Origin: Brachionus manjavacas | Taxonomy: Eukaryota > Rotifera > Eurotatoria > Ploima > Brachionidae | Direction: 5' to 3' | Length of the DNA stretch: 64,000 nt | NCBI GenBank assembly: GCA_019054805.1 | Contig: JAHQIY010000009.1 | Location: 2,666,001-2,730,000 of the forward strand | Shown: in pieces, positions 9,815 to 20,159 of the stretch | Numbering within the stretch: position 1 is the stretch's first letter | How the letters are laid out: every line of letters starts with the position of its first letter | Made by a program: the position numbers and the translations under genes | The notes under the pieces: model-generated | Told to the model about the DNA's origin: nothing | The model's database searches: none | Seen by the model: the letters and a program-made list of their open reading frames with translations, nothing else

Positions 9815-10458
9815 ATTTGATTTTTGACTTCTTTCCTCTTGAATCCTGGAGATAAACGAATTTTGGTTGAAGGTGCTCGCGTACTGATCGATTTCATGAC
9901 TGTAGTCGTGTTTGAGCGAGTACAGGTCCATGTCAGGTTTGAAGATGCTCAAGTTTCTCAAAGTAGCGGTGTCCGTGTGCACCGAGTTTAAGTTGTTGTG
10001 GACACTTCGGCTAGTTTCTATATGGCTGCGGGCGGACTTCATCTCTAGCTCATCTAGCGGTCTGAGCGCCTCATTGGGCGGCCGCTCGTTGAACGGATAC
10101 TGGAGAGCATCGCAGTTCTCTAGTATACTCAGCAGTCTAGCGCTATACATGTTTCGAATATTTTTCGAGTTTAAATCGCCTGAATCACTGATTTCACAAA
10201 GCTTTTTAATCCACAAGGCACATAATTGTTTAGCTAATTAAGATTTTTAAAAAAAGAAAAAAATAGAAAGCGAAGTTGTAAAAAGTAGGTCTTTACGAAA
10301 GCCTAAAAGGAAAATAGCTCACTTTTTTTCTCCTTTAATTCGAGAATGTATTTTTTCATGTCGGCCAAGTGCTGATCGAATTCCGAGTCCATTTGGCTTA
10401 TTTGGCTGGTCTCTGGCGGGTGCAGTGGCGTGAAGTCGATGTCAATGCTTTTGGACAT
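9815..10458 (-). CDS. CEP112: CEP112-like centrosomal protein, N-terminal exons with DUF4485
   Basis: Two exons, 10323-10458 and 9815-10233, total 555 nt and end in phase 0. The first gives MSKSIDIDFTPLHPPETSQI and then MDSEFDQHLADMKKYILELK. The second continues with QLCALWIKKLCEISDSGDLN and SKNIRNMYSARLLSILENC, ending near PFNERPPNEALRPLDEL. This is the DUF4485 layout known from the N-terminus of animal CEP112: DxEFDxHLxxMK, then CALWIKKLC, then RNxYxxxLLxxL. CEP112 is a centrosomal/ciliary coiled-coil protein. After the second exon a stop follows within two codons of a possible next acceptor, so the real next exon is probably the coiled-coil exon at 4206-4392. I chose the ATG at 10458 because it is the first in frame and the frame is closed upstream. 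Confidence 0.82.
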
Positions 10459-11152
10459 TATGAAGCAAAAAACATTCGGCTACGTTTTTGAGTGAAAAAG
10501 AATGCGACTGTAGCGAGTCTATTGTCTTGCTTGGTTACAATTCAAATTCAGTAGATGCACGTACGGGGCATAGTTGATCTTTTATTCTAGTGATTATGTT
10601 GCCATGGTGAATAGATTTTATTTTTTTAAATTATTGTTTCAAGTCTACTTAGATAAGGCTCGAGAAAAATTTTAAGACCTCGTTTATAAACACATGGATG
10701 ACTTATCGAGGCGTTTGAGTTAAATTAGCAGCACAATAACAACAAAAGAAATGAGTTCAACTAAATTTTTGGACTTTGATGAATAATAATATTTATTTAC
10801 CAACCACCTTTCTGAATTGAGCATTCTTTTTTACTTTTATTTGGTCTAGAGAGATTATCTAGACCTTTTTCAGTTTAATTTTCAAAGCTCAAATTGAACA
10901 ATTGAGACGCAATGAATTGATTAAAAATTAAATATCAATAATTTTAGTTTTAATTACTCGATTTAAATTAGATTAGATTTTTTTTTAAACAAAGGTATAT
11001 ATTTATTACCTATGTTAGTTTCATGCATAATAAAAACAAAAATACTGATGTTAGTAATAATTTTATTTATTGATATTTAATATAATTAAAAAGGAGTAAA
11101 ATTGTATGAATTGATGCAAAAATAAAACAAAAAAAACAAATTTTTTTTGTAA
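10459..11152. other. Upstream region of CEP112, AT-rich
   Basis: About 700 bases without a credible open frame. It should contain the CEP112 promoter, but no core element is distinctive enough to call. Confidence 0.3.
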
Positions 11153-11183
11153 CAGTCGAGTCTTGTTATAACGATGCTGATTA

Positions 11184-11961
11184 TTTATTTATTTATTTAT
11201 TTGTTTTCTGTACCGAGCAAAAGCTCCTTCAGATTAAAAAAAATCAAAATAAAATAAAGTTAAATATTATTATTATTTATTTATTGAAGAGGCCTCATTG
11301 GACCAAAAAAAAAACAGAGTGCTCGCAAACACCCTGGGCTTAATAAAGTTTGATTAAATACATAAAAATATATGAGAGAATTATAGTACAAAAAAAAATA
11401 TAACTTTGATTTAAAAAATATTATAGTCTTATTTAAATATCTAAGTGAAATTAAAAGTTTTAAGATAATTTATTGTACTAGGCATCCACATTTCCAATTC
11501 TCAAGATATCTTTCAACTCCTTTGTTCGTACTCTGGGGGATTGAATTAATAATATCTCCTTCACTCGTATTACCATCAATGAGCTACATCTGAATTCAGC
11601 ATTCTCTGCCTCGTTCTTATTCCACTTGTAAATCCAACGAGTCCAATGATGTTCCGCTCTTCACTTTAAGTAACGATTCTATCTCTTCAATAAACGAATC
11701 TTTATATTTATTGATCTGTAGTTCCTTTAGTAGGGCATCCGTATAGGTATTCAGTCTCAAAAGTTAAATAAGATAGAATATAAATTTAAAAAAATAAAAT
11801 GTAATAAAATGGTTTAAAATAGAGGAAAATTAATGAAATTGAACTAGAGAGCTAAAGGATACATATTTTTAAAAAATTGATTGTTCAGGGAAAAAAGAAG
11901 AAATTGTAAGGTAGCAATTACACAATGGAGTTTGGTATTTAATAAATCTTGATTCGAAACC
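11184..11961 (-). mobile_element. 5'-truncated jockey-like LINE insertion with 9-bp target duplication
   Basis: The insert is flanked on both sides by TGCTGATTA (11175-11183 and 11962-11970). Read on the minus strand it starts in the C-terminal coding end of the jockey-like LINE (GAATCAAGATTTATT...CTCCATTGTGTAATTGC, as at 42.7 kb). It ends with the hairpin tail GAAGGAGCTTTTGCTCGG, then TACAGAAAACAAATAAATAA at 11234-11184. The exact duplication and the tail at one edge are the hallmarks of target-primed reverse transcription. Confidence 0.85.
11267..11759 (-). mobile_element. Unidentified 493-bp retroposon nested in the LINE, 11-bp target duplication
   Basis: The element is bordered by AAAGTTAAATA at 11256-11266 and 11760-11770. 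On the minus strand it ends in an AATAAATAATAATAAT tail, so it was reverse transcribed. A minus-strand frame carries WIYKWNKNEAENAEFRCSSL, then MVIRVKEILLIQSPRVRTKE and a stop, and looks like the C-terminus of a LINE protein I do not recognise. It sits inside the jockey-like insertion, which sits inside the pogo-like element, giving a clear relative age order. Confidence 0.7.
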
Positions 11962-12148
11962 TGCTGATTAATACGATATTCGCTTTATAACGATATTTTT
12001 TTTCATAATTTACAATCCCCAATATAATAACTGTAAAAGTGTTCAGGCTTACTAATTTTATAATAAAACGATAGATACGTCTTAAATAAGCTTTATTTCA
12101 AAATCAAATTCAAAAAAACAAGTAAACGATAAAACTAAAATATATATA

Positions 12149-12231
12149 GTGTTAGTAGTTGGTTAGATCGAGTTGTAATCTAAAACCATTAAGAATCAGA
12201 GACGCACGGGTTTAGAACCCAGGAGACACCA
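12149..12231 (+). other. tRNA-like segment, possibly a SINE head or tRNA fossil
   Basis: AGTTGGTTAGA, resembling a D-arm/A-box, is followed 45 bases later by ACGGGTTTAGAACCCAGG, which resembles a T-arm/B-box, and then GAGACACCA. The first bases GTGTT can pair with GACAC near the end. The anticodon stem does not fold convincingly, so a functional tRNA is not claimed. Confidence 0.25.
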
Positions 12232-12640
12232 AATAAAATACAATAGAATTTAATATAATAGAAATTGAATTTAGTTTCTAAGAACGAGTGAGAGAATTAT
12301 AAACTTTGAATAACATTATTAATTCACATGATCTCATGCTTTTACATAACATGTTAAATCTATTTGTTAATATGATGTTTCTTTAATACGATATCTAATT
12401 AATACGATAGGCTTTTTCAGAAAAAAACAAACAAATCAGTGCTAATTCATCATTTTTAATACGATATTGATCTTTTAGACAAAAAAACTTGAAATTTCGA
12501 ATGATTTTAATAAAAATAATCTCACTGACACAGAACTTGTGAAAAAATATATATATAGACCTCAGAGTACTGTTTCTTCTATTCTTAAAGCAGAGAATCA
12601 GGAAAAGATAAAGAATTATATGAAAATAATTGGCTAGGAT

Positions 12641-13000
12641 TTATTGCATATCAAAAAAGCTAACTCGTGTAACAAAAAAAATTATAAAAATAACAAAATA
12701 GATAATTAATAAGACAAAAAAATAAAGTTTTTTTATTTTTATTAGTGGCTAACTGTGTAACAAAAAAATAAGTTTGAGTCAAAAAAATTTATTTTTTAAC
12801 AAAATAAAAAAAATTATAAAAAGAAAAAAAAAAGTATTGTCGCACCAAAGCTTCTTTTGTTTTTGGAATACGACCTCTTTTTATTTTGGAATGTAAAGGA
12901 ATATTTTCAGCTTGAATTGGTACATTACATAAATTAAAACGAATTGCAAAAAAAATGATTTGAAAAAAGAAAAAGAAAAAAGATAAAATTTACTGATGAA
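12641..13000. other. AT-rich spacer before a LINE
   Basis: Low-complexity A/T sequence with repeated ACAAAAAAATTAT words. It may include the 5' untranslated part of the LINE that follows. No gene is supported. Confidence 0.3.
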
Positions 13001-14661
13001 ATGAAACTTATTAAAACAAAAATGGTCCAACTAAGAGACCTAATTGAACATGACAAATCATCAGCACATATTGAACAAAGTAAATCACTAAAAAAGGAAC
13101 TTAGAAGACTTCAACGCCATAGTATTTACTTAAATGGACTAAAAGAGCAGGAAAATATCCAAAAGTCTTTTAACCTAAAAAACAAAAACAAATTCTGGCG
13201 ATTTATTAGGAACTCTAATAAAAATCGTTCAGTTGAAAAAAAAGTTGAGGTCAAAACTGACTCACTTTTCTCTCACTTTAAGAACATATTTAGTGACTCC
13301 GAAACCTATTTATCTAATGAACAAATTGACATTAAAAACCAAATCTCATCTTTATTAAATACCCCAATACTCCCTGAACTAAAACAAGCATTCAAAATTG
13401 ACGACTTAGAAAAAAAATAAATGAATGTAAAGCCTCTCATTTTACTGGCTGTGACTCACTATCATATACTCTAATAAAAGCTGCAAACTCTCCTTTCCTG
13501 CGTTTTGTTCTTTTAGAGTTCTTTAACCAAATGGCCTTTTTTAGCTCGGTACCTAAAAATTTAAACATTTCAAAGATTAATCCTATTCTAAAAGATCATA
13601 CCAAAAGCAACTGTGATATCAATAATGTAAGACCTGTTTCAATTTCAAACTGTTTAGCTCAATTTCTAGAAAAAACAATTAAATATAGTTCGCCAGACCT
13701 CTATAAAATTAGTAAAAACCAATTTGGTTTCAGAAAAAAAACCTCATGTAATCACGCTTTTTTTGTGGTAAAAGAAACATTAAATGAATATGTTTATAAA
13801 GGATCGGCAATCAGAATCGCCACACTCGATGATGAAAAATTCGACACAGTCTGGTGAGACGGACTTTTTTATAAACTAGCTTCTAGAATGAACAAAAACT
13901 TTTGGGTACTCTTAAAAAAATACTACGATACCTCATCGGCTATTATTTTTTTAAATGGAATCTCCTCGATTCCATTTAAAATTGAATGTGGGGTTAAACA
14001 AGGTGGTATTTTATCCTCCTTCATGTTTAACATCTTCATCAACGACCTAATAGAAAATTGTTTAAATAAAAAAATAGGTGCTCAATTCAAAAACATGAAT
14101 GTTTCTATTATAGTTTATGCTGATGACATTTTACTTATTAGCCCTGTAGATAGACACCTTCAAATCCTATTAGACATTTGTGCCGATTTTGGGCTTAAAT
14201 GGCGACTCAGATTTAATACCTATAAATCAAGTATAATTACTTTTGGTTCCCCTTTATTTTCTAATGACGTTTACTTAAACCAATCAATACTCAATAAACA
14301 TGAAAGTATTCAATACCTTGGATTAACACTCAATTCAAACTTAGAATTTAACTCCGTAGGGACCAATAAATTCAAACAAGTCCAAAAATCTTTTTATTCA
14401 GCCTCCTTTCTTCTTTGGAAAATCAGTATCTTATCACCATTCCTAAAAAGTTTTACTCATAAAACTTTCTGTTTATCACAATTTACCTATGGTCTAGAGA
14501 ATACTACTATGGATTCAAGATGCCTTAAATCTTTGAACACAAACCAAAACAACTTATTAAGACAGATGCTAAATTTAAAATGGAATTGCCACATGTCTGG
14601 CATCCTCAAAGTACTAAGAATATTCAAATTTGATCAACTATATTATTACTCAAAATTATGA
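13001..14661 (+). pseudogene. LINE reverse transcriptase, third LINE type, broken frame
   Basis: Three frames in succession (13001-13420, 13531-13857, 13888-14661) together cover the region before and through a non-LTR reverse transcriptase. Visible motifs are KNQFGFRKKTSCNHAFFVVK (RT block 2a/3), GVKQGGILSSFMFNIFINDL and the catalytic VYADDILLIS. A post-RT thumb follows, with FGLKWRLRFNTYKSSI and IQYLGLTLNSNLEFN. Stops at about 13420, 13857 and 14661 break the protein, so it is inactive. The GVKQGG...YADD signature differs from the other LINEs here. Reading continues weakly to about 14800. Neither an endonuclease domain nor a 3' tail was recognised. Confidence 0.8.
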
Positions 14662-15121
14662 TTTATTACTACACTAAAATTCAATGGAATCGCCTCCTCT
14701 ATCTTTAACTCACTCTGTTATAATGCCTCAATTCCCCATGTTCTTCTGTCTCTTTTGAAACAGTCATTAAAATACTATGGTCATTTTTAATTTAAACTTA
14801 TCTTCCCTACTTGAAAGAGTGAATGGGCTTAAAATGGAGATGAAGCGCCATTTCTACCTCCGTGATGGTGTCTCTGACTCTATTGAACTGTGTTTGAGCA
14901 ACTTGAGATTTGAAAATATAGAATTTTATTAAACCAACTTATTGAACCTAATTGAGACTCACCTTTCTTGGTCAACTAAACTTTACTAAGCTTAAACTGT
15001 AAATTCTTTTTTCTTTCTTTTTCTATTTTTTATTTTTTAATAAACAATAATTCCTTTAAGAAAAAATTATTTACAATTTTTTCTTCCCATCCTTTATCAT
15101 GCAAATTTGATTAATACGTTT
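14662..15121. other. Degraded LINE 3' region and AT-rich spacer
   Basis: The first part (to about 14960) still has the base composition of the preceding LINE and probably holds its decayed C-terminus; the rest is pyrimidine-rich. No independent gene is supported. Confidence 0.35.
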
Positions 15122-15500
15122 TCATTTTTTCTGCCTAAACACATCGTATTCAGACTCGACGGTATACAAAAGTATTATTTTTTTTCTATAATCAAATTTA
15201 ATACCAAGCAACTTGATTTCTTTTTGGCTCACTATTCTGTTTCCAAAAATTTTTGAATTAAGATTGTCACTCTCTTTTTTGTACTTAGAAAAGAATACTG
15301 ATGACGACTTTTCAACTGATATCTTCATTTTCCACCTAATAAGCCATTGTTCAAGTTCGTTGGTGTATTTATTTATCTTATTTTCTAGGTTCCCTTTTTT
15401 GTTATAAATGAAGAATTCAACTAGATCATCTGCGAAAAGCAGAGAGTATTCATCATTTGTTTTGTTTCTTTTGGGGATGCCATTTTTATATATATAATAA
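15122..15500 (-). pseudogene. Jockey-like LINE reverse transcriptase fragment
   Basis: On the minus strand, in successive frames, I read GIPKRNKTNDEYSLLFADDL, i.e. the catalytic FADD motif. It is followed by a thumb-like segment with MKISVEKSSSVFFSKYKKES and IVSQKEIKLLGIKFD. The same words occur in the better preserved copy at 42.7-43.6 kb, so this is an internal piece of that family. It is broken after LGIKFDYRKK. Confidence 0.75.
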
Positions 15501-15837
15501 ATAAAAGAAGACTAATTACTGAGCCTTTTACTGAGAAAACTAACTGTTTCGTTTTATTTAATTTCAAGTAAGTTAAATAAAATGAGATTCATTTCGGCCA
15601 AGTGCTTATTGATGTAAATGGGGCCAAAATACTCTATTTTGATTTCTAACTAATAATTTTTATTTTTTATACATATTAATCGCGTTAATTAAATGACGTA
15701 AAATAAAAAAAAGATATTTAATTTTTACAATTTTTAAAATTTTAACCTTGAAATTAATAAATAATTTTTTTTTAAATGATTAAGATATATTTATATTATA
15801 ATTAATAAAATATTTAATAAACTAAGAAAAATTTTTT

Positions 15838-16085
15838 AAAGATGTTTCACTTAATTTCCTTCACACATTCTGAGAATGTCCCAGGGAAATTAAAATAAAA
15901 AAGGACATACCAAATAATGTCCTTTCAGATATTAAATCGTGTTTCCTTTAATTTCAGAGGGGTTTTATCTAATTGAAATAATAAAGTAAAAATAACTTAA
16001 GAAATAAAAAAATTCAAAATAAACTTAACAAAAAATCAATTTATAAATTTAAATTTAAAAATCAATTTTTCAATGGGATGAAAAG
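15838..16085. repeat. Interspersed repeat, second copy of 9385-9605
   Basis: About 220-250 bases match 9385-9605 in the same orientation, including GATGTTTC.CTTAATTTCCT, CGTGTTTCCTTTAATTTC and AAAATAAACTTAACAAAAAA. Its end coincides with the start of an exon-like minus-strand segment (16088-16178). Confidence 0.7.
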
Positions 16086-16087
16086 CC

Positions 16088-16178
16088 GTGTAGATGATCA
16101 ACCATGATGCAGTAACCTCTGTGTCAGATCGGAGCCGTTGCTCAAAAAGGTACTGGAAAAGTTGATGCCCATTATCCA
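16088..16178 (-). other. Exon-like orphan segment
   Basis: A pyrimidine-rich tract ending CTATCCTAG at 16179-16187 (minus strand) is followed by about 30 codons with ordinary amino-acid composition and higher G+C (DNGHQLFQYLFEQRLRSDTE, then VTASWLIIYT). No flanking exon or known family was recognised. It could be a captured or dying host exon. Confidence 0.3.
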
Positions 16179-16617
16179 CTAGGATAGAAAAGGGAAAATT
16201 AAATCAAAAAATTAACTTATGTTTTACCAAAATTTACCCAAGTCTGTTGATGTGTCTAAATACAAGTTAATTTTTTTTAAAAAAAGGGAAAAAACTAAAA
16301 TTTAACTTCAAATTTAAGGATTAAAATACAAGAAAACTACGAGGGTTCCTTTGTCGACAGAATAACGTTGAAAACAAATACAAGTGTAATTCTTAAAATT
16401 TGAATTTTTTAGCGTAAAATACATAGATAGATATATTTATGAAAAATTAAAATAAAAATAAAATTTTAATCTTTATAATTAAATATACACTTTCTAAAAA
16501 AGCATTTGTTTATCATGTTTTTCGTCATTTTTTTTCCTTTTTTTTTCTGTTAAATTATTTTTTTCATTTATTTTATCTTTTTTAGTATTATTTTTTTTTT
16601 TTTTTTTTTTTTTTTTA
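16179..16617. other. AT-rich spacer with a long T run
   Basis: No gene. A nearly pure T tract of about 27 bases lies at 16589-16616, immediately 5' of a LINE tail. Confidence 0.4.
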
Positions 16618-16757
16618 TCTGAAGGAGCATTAGTTCGGTACAGATTTACGAATAAATAAATAAACAAATGTTTTTCCTCATGGTTTCATTTAAAATTCTT
16701 ATTTTTTAATCTGAAAGAGCATTAGCTAGTCACAGATAAACAGATAAACACAAATAA
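16618..16757 (+). repeat. Two LINE 3' tails in direct tandem
   Basis: Copy one (16618-16668) reads CTGAAGGAGCATTAGTTCGG, then TACAGATTTACGAATAAATA. Copy two (16711-16757) reads CTGAAAGAGCATTAGCTAGT, then CACAGATAAACAGATAAACA. Only 42 bases separate them and no LINE protein sequence is attached. They are either two severely 5'-truncated insertions or a short non-autonomous derivative. Confidence 0.65.
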
Positions 16758-18410
16758 TAGCACCAATAATTAAATTAGTAATCCAAAATGTTTTAAAAGA
16801 AAACTTCAACGAGATAAATGTGGGAATTAGTACAGTAAGTGGTACGTGGAAGGAACAAAGAAAAAATATAAAACTATAAACTAATTTTCTTTATCCGATT
16901 TTTTTTTGTTTTTTTTTTAAATTAAAAAAATCCCATTTTAATAATACTTTTTTTTAATTTCTCTATTACAGTTAAGTCGAAATTTTTTATGACCGCCCTT
17001 CAACTTCAACTTAACCAAGTTTCTCTTTAAGATACTGTTCTGATCCAACTGCACGTTTTTTGAAAGAAAATAAAGTTTTAAACACATTTTTAAATAGGGT
17101 TTCTCAGATTTTGATAAAAAAATTAGTTCACAATAGCCTAAATTAGGTACAAATGAGTTGATTAATTTTGATCTTGACTTTATTATGCAACATAGTAAGG
17201 ATGTCTTTTTCAATGCGGCAAAAAAGGAAAATTGATACTTTCGATAATTTGTCCAAAACAAGATGGGCCAAAAAATCCTTCAAAAATCTTAGAATATGAT
17301 TTATATATCTTGTTAAAAATAGCTTGAATTTTTTTTATTAAAAAAAACTTGAATTTTTACAAAAATTTTTTTTTTCGAAAGGTGAATCACACAATTTAAA
17401 AAATGTTTTTAAAAGCTTTTAAAAAAAATAAAAAAATAAGTGTGTTGAACAATGATAAGTTTGTTTTTAGTATAATGTGTTTGTTTGTAATTTTATGTTT
17501 AAATATAATTATTTTTAGGGTCCAAAATCTAATTTTAATAAAAAAAACACCTAAATTACAGTTAAGACTAATTTATTAAAAAGACCCTGACCTTCTGCTT
17601 ACTCGAAATCCTAAACCAGTTCACTTTCCGGACCTTGACTGACTGAACCCGCTTCTAATTTAGATGAGTTTTTACTAAAATAGCGGCACCAAAACTTTTA
17701 TTTTCCGTTCAAGAAGTTTTACAATGAACATTTTTCCGATATAAAAAAATAAAAAAAAGTTTTCTTTTCTATCCAAAATCTATTTAGAAAATGTCATAAA
17801 TATTAAAATTTAATTTTTCTTCTTAAATTTCTGATTATTTAAAATAGTATGATCAAAAACAGTGATAATGATTTTGATAAAACAATTATTTATTTTAAAA
17901 TAAACAAAAATTACAACTTAGAAAAAAATTTTAACCAGAGTTTTGTACCAATAATTTATAAATATTTAGAAAAGAGGACAAAATTTCTATTTTATTTAAA
18001 TTGTTTGATATTGTACTAATAGACTATTGAAAGATTAATAAATATTTTTTCCAAAAATATGTTTTAATTATCAATTAGAAAAGATTTGCCAAATAAATTG
18101 ATGATAATTTTGCGGCCCAGATTTGACAGTATTTGTTTTAGCTCGTTTGGTTAATATCTCAAATTTCCAATGATTCAATTCAAAGTATTTATTTTGACAT
18201 AAAACAAAATAAAAATAATACAAACTAAATTTAATTTAATTTTTGGCGAAACAAATACTAGCCAGAAAATATTTTACTTATTTTAATTGATTGTTGCCTA
18301 ACTTACCGAAAAACCATTCCATTAGAAATTATCCACACTTGGCAAAATTTCTACTCGTTTCTCATGTTTTGTTTGTTTATTTCAAGTATTATCAGAATAC
18401 CTTTGATTAA
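16758..18410. other. AT-rich intergenic region
   Basis: A 107-codon minus-strand frame at 16938-17261 contains some plausible segments but has no recognisable domain, and its composition is dominated by Lys, Leu, Phe and Asn. I do not call it a gene. The rest is homopolymer-rich. The end of the region should hold the promoter of the 18454 gene. Confidence 0.35.
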
Positions 18411-18420
18411 CTATAAATAC
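18411..18420 (+). promoter_or_regulatory. Possible TATA box of the 18454 gene
   Basis: CTATAAATAC lies about 34-43 bases before the ATG. In this AT-rich genome such words are common, so the call rests on position alone and would imply a very short 5' leader. Confidence 0.25.
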
Positions 18421-18453
18421 CAATTTTGATTTGGGTTTTAATTTAAACAAAAA

Positions 18454-19809
18454 ATGAGCTTTTCATCATCTTCTGTTTTTGATAAAATAACTCCTTTAGA
18501 TAACAGCAGAGTAGATACCCCAAGCCAATCTTTTTCCAACTCTTATCTTATGAAAAATAACAAGACTTCTTCTTATGACTCGATCGGAATCCGCAACGAG
18601 TACTTGTCCCAGATGGAAGCTAGCTTGCTGCGAGCCAGCGAACCCATGCAGCTAAATGAGCATCATGATATTGAAGTGAGAGGTCAGCGCGGGATCTGGG
18701 CCAACCGCAACGAAGTCCTCGAATGGAAGGGAGACATTCCGATCAGTGAATATTCAATCAACGAGGACCCGCAGCCCAAAGTAATCCACAAAAAAAATCA
18801 CCAAAAAATTGAGTATATTCAAGAGCTGGCCATTAGGTATTTAAAACCTCCGAGTGTGCCTCCACCAGGCGACATCATCATTAACCAGCTACCAAATGAA
18901 GTGAGTTCACCAGCGCCGCCAATCATCATCCGGCAACAGCCTCACAGACCGGCTACCCCGGAGCCGATTGTCATTCGAGAGGCGCCACCAACCCCACCCG
19001 CTCCGGTGAGCAAAAAAATCATCACCATTTCCGGAAAGCGGCTTCCACCACCGCCCAGAAAGGTAGTTATTGAAAGACTCCCGCAAGTGCCCGCAAAGCC
19101 ACAGCCTGTAATCATAGAACGATGGCTGCCCTACACTCAGATGAAAAGAAGGGTCATTTTTAATAAAAATTTAGAGCCTGACCCAACAGCTAGCAAGCCC
19201 AGGAACGTGATTATTCAGTGGGAAGCACCACAGGTCACTATTCACAAACAGTTTAAGTATTTGGGAATTGTCAGAGCTAATCCAGCCGAGTACATCCAGC
19301 AGTACGGTGATTCAATTGTTGAAGCGGATTGTTTGCCTGATTTTGTCAAGGAAATTCCGGCTCCAACAGGTCTGGTTTTGGCAAGTGATGTGAAAGAGAG
19401 CAAAAAGTTGGTCCATGAATTGTATGGCGATGTGGAAGCTCTTAAATGCATCGACTTGGAACGAGAGGGCTTAGGGGAATATAAAAACTGCAATTTGGAT
19501 GCAAAGCCACCCATTTATGGCGAGTCTAGGAAGCCCACCAAATTGCTCAATTATGAAGCTGATAGGAGATTAATTGAAGTAATTGAGAATGTGCTCAGTC
19601 AAGTGTCCAAGAATATGAATTTAATGATTGACTTTGAGGATACAATGAAAGTTATTAATTTAATTAATGAAAAGTTGGACAGAAAATTTAGCGAAAATGA
19701 TATTAGGAAAATTTTAGAGTCGCTTGATTTAAACAATTTTATCACCACTGGATCGGTTAAGTTGATTGATTTAAAAAAAGTCTTGTTAAAATATGCTGCT
19801 AGTTTTTAA
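18454..19809 (+). CDS. Proline-rich (I/V)IxxxPP repeat protein, single exon, 451 aa
   Basis: An uninterrupted 451-codon frame with clearly raised G+C. Residues about 135-270 are built from imperfect repeats of a short beta-prone unit plus prolines: DIIINQLP, PIIIRQQPHRP, PIVIREAPPTPP, KVVIERLPQVP, PVIIERWLPY, RNVIIQWEAP. The spacing is roughly 20 residues. The C-terminal 90 residues form two helix pairs (DFEDTMKVINLINEKLDRKF and ENDIRKILESLDLNNF) that resemble degenerate EF-hands without calcium ligands. There is no signal peptide or membrane segment. Repeats of this IIERWLPY type suggest a cytoskeletal or cortical structural role, but I do not recognise a named family and assign no function. 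The ATG is followed by a Ser-rich start and preceded by stops. Confidence 0.85.
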   Translation: MSFSSSSVFDKITPLDNSRVDTPSQSFSNSYLMKNNKTSSYDSIGIRNEYLSQMEASLLRASEPMQLNEHHDIEVRGQRGIWANRNEVLEWKGDIPISEYSINEDPQPKVIHKKNHQKIEYIQELAIRYLKPPSVPPPGDIIINQLPNEVSSPAPPIIIRQQPHRPATPEPIVIREAPPTPPAPVSKKIITISGKRLPPPPRKVVIERLPQVPAKPQPVIIERWLPYTQMKRRVIFNKNLEPDPTASKPRNVIIQWEAPQVTIHKQFKYLGIVRANPAEYIQQYGDSIVEADCLPDFVKEIPAPTGLVLASDVKESKKLVHELYGDVEALKCIDLEREGLGEYKNCNLDAKPPIYGESRKPTKLLNYEADRRLIEVIENVLSQVSKNMNLMIDFEDTMKVINLINEKLDRKFSENDIRKILESLDLNNFITTGSVKLIDLKKVLLKYAASF

Positions 19810-20159
19810 TGTTTAATATATATTTTTTAAATGATGTTTTTTTTCTTTGGAAAGAAGAAAATCTAAAATAATGTTATTTTTTTTAATGTAAATAACTTGC
19901 AAGCTCTTTTAGAATATTAAGTTTTGATTTTTGATAAATAAAATTTTAAATCGTTTTTGTCATATATTAAGTAAATTAGAAAAAAAAAACTTTTTTAATA
20001 CTAAATTCTATCTGAAAGAATTGAAATAAAATTACATTCATGAAGCGCAAAAAACATTTATTATGGATTTCACGGATGTCAAATGAAAAAAAAATAGATG
20101 GTAATTAAAAAATAGAGATTTTTTTGATTTTAAAAAAATTTTGAATTGTTTAAACCGAT
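19810..20159. other. 3' flank of the 18454 gene
   Basis: AT-rich, no gene. An AATAAA-type signal (GATAAATAAAATTT, near 19933) could polyadenylate the upstream transcript. Confidence 0.35.

Larger units (their letters stand above)
11153..12640 (+). mobile_element. pogo-like DNA transposon remnant, interrupted by nested retroelements
   Basis: The left end reads CAGTCGAGTCTTGTTATAAC and is pogo/Tigger-like in style. Its continuation resumes after the nested LINE with further AATACGATAT and TATAACGATAT words (11970-12010, 12370-12480). Near the right side, 12488-12639 (plus strand) has a short frame containing NLTDTELVKKYIYRPQSTVS and SILKAENQEKI. This resembles the helix-turn-helix of CENP-B/pogo proteins. 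The DDE catalytic domain is absent. The outer right end is not defined. Confidence 0.5.

Noticed and set aside
12149-12231. A functional tRNA gene
   Set aside because: Only T-arm-like and D-arm-like words are present; the anticodon stem does not form and two acceptor pairs are mismatched, so only a tRNA-like fossil is reported.
16938-17261. 107-codon minus-strand frame
   Set aside because: No domain, and composition is dominated by Lys, Leu, Phe and Asn as expected from AT-rich DNA; no splice partners or repeats support it.
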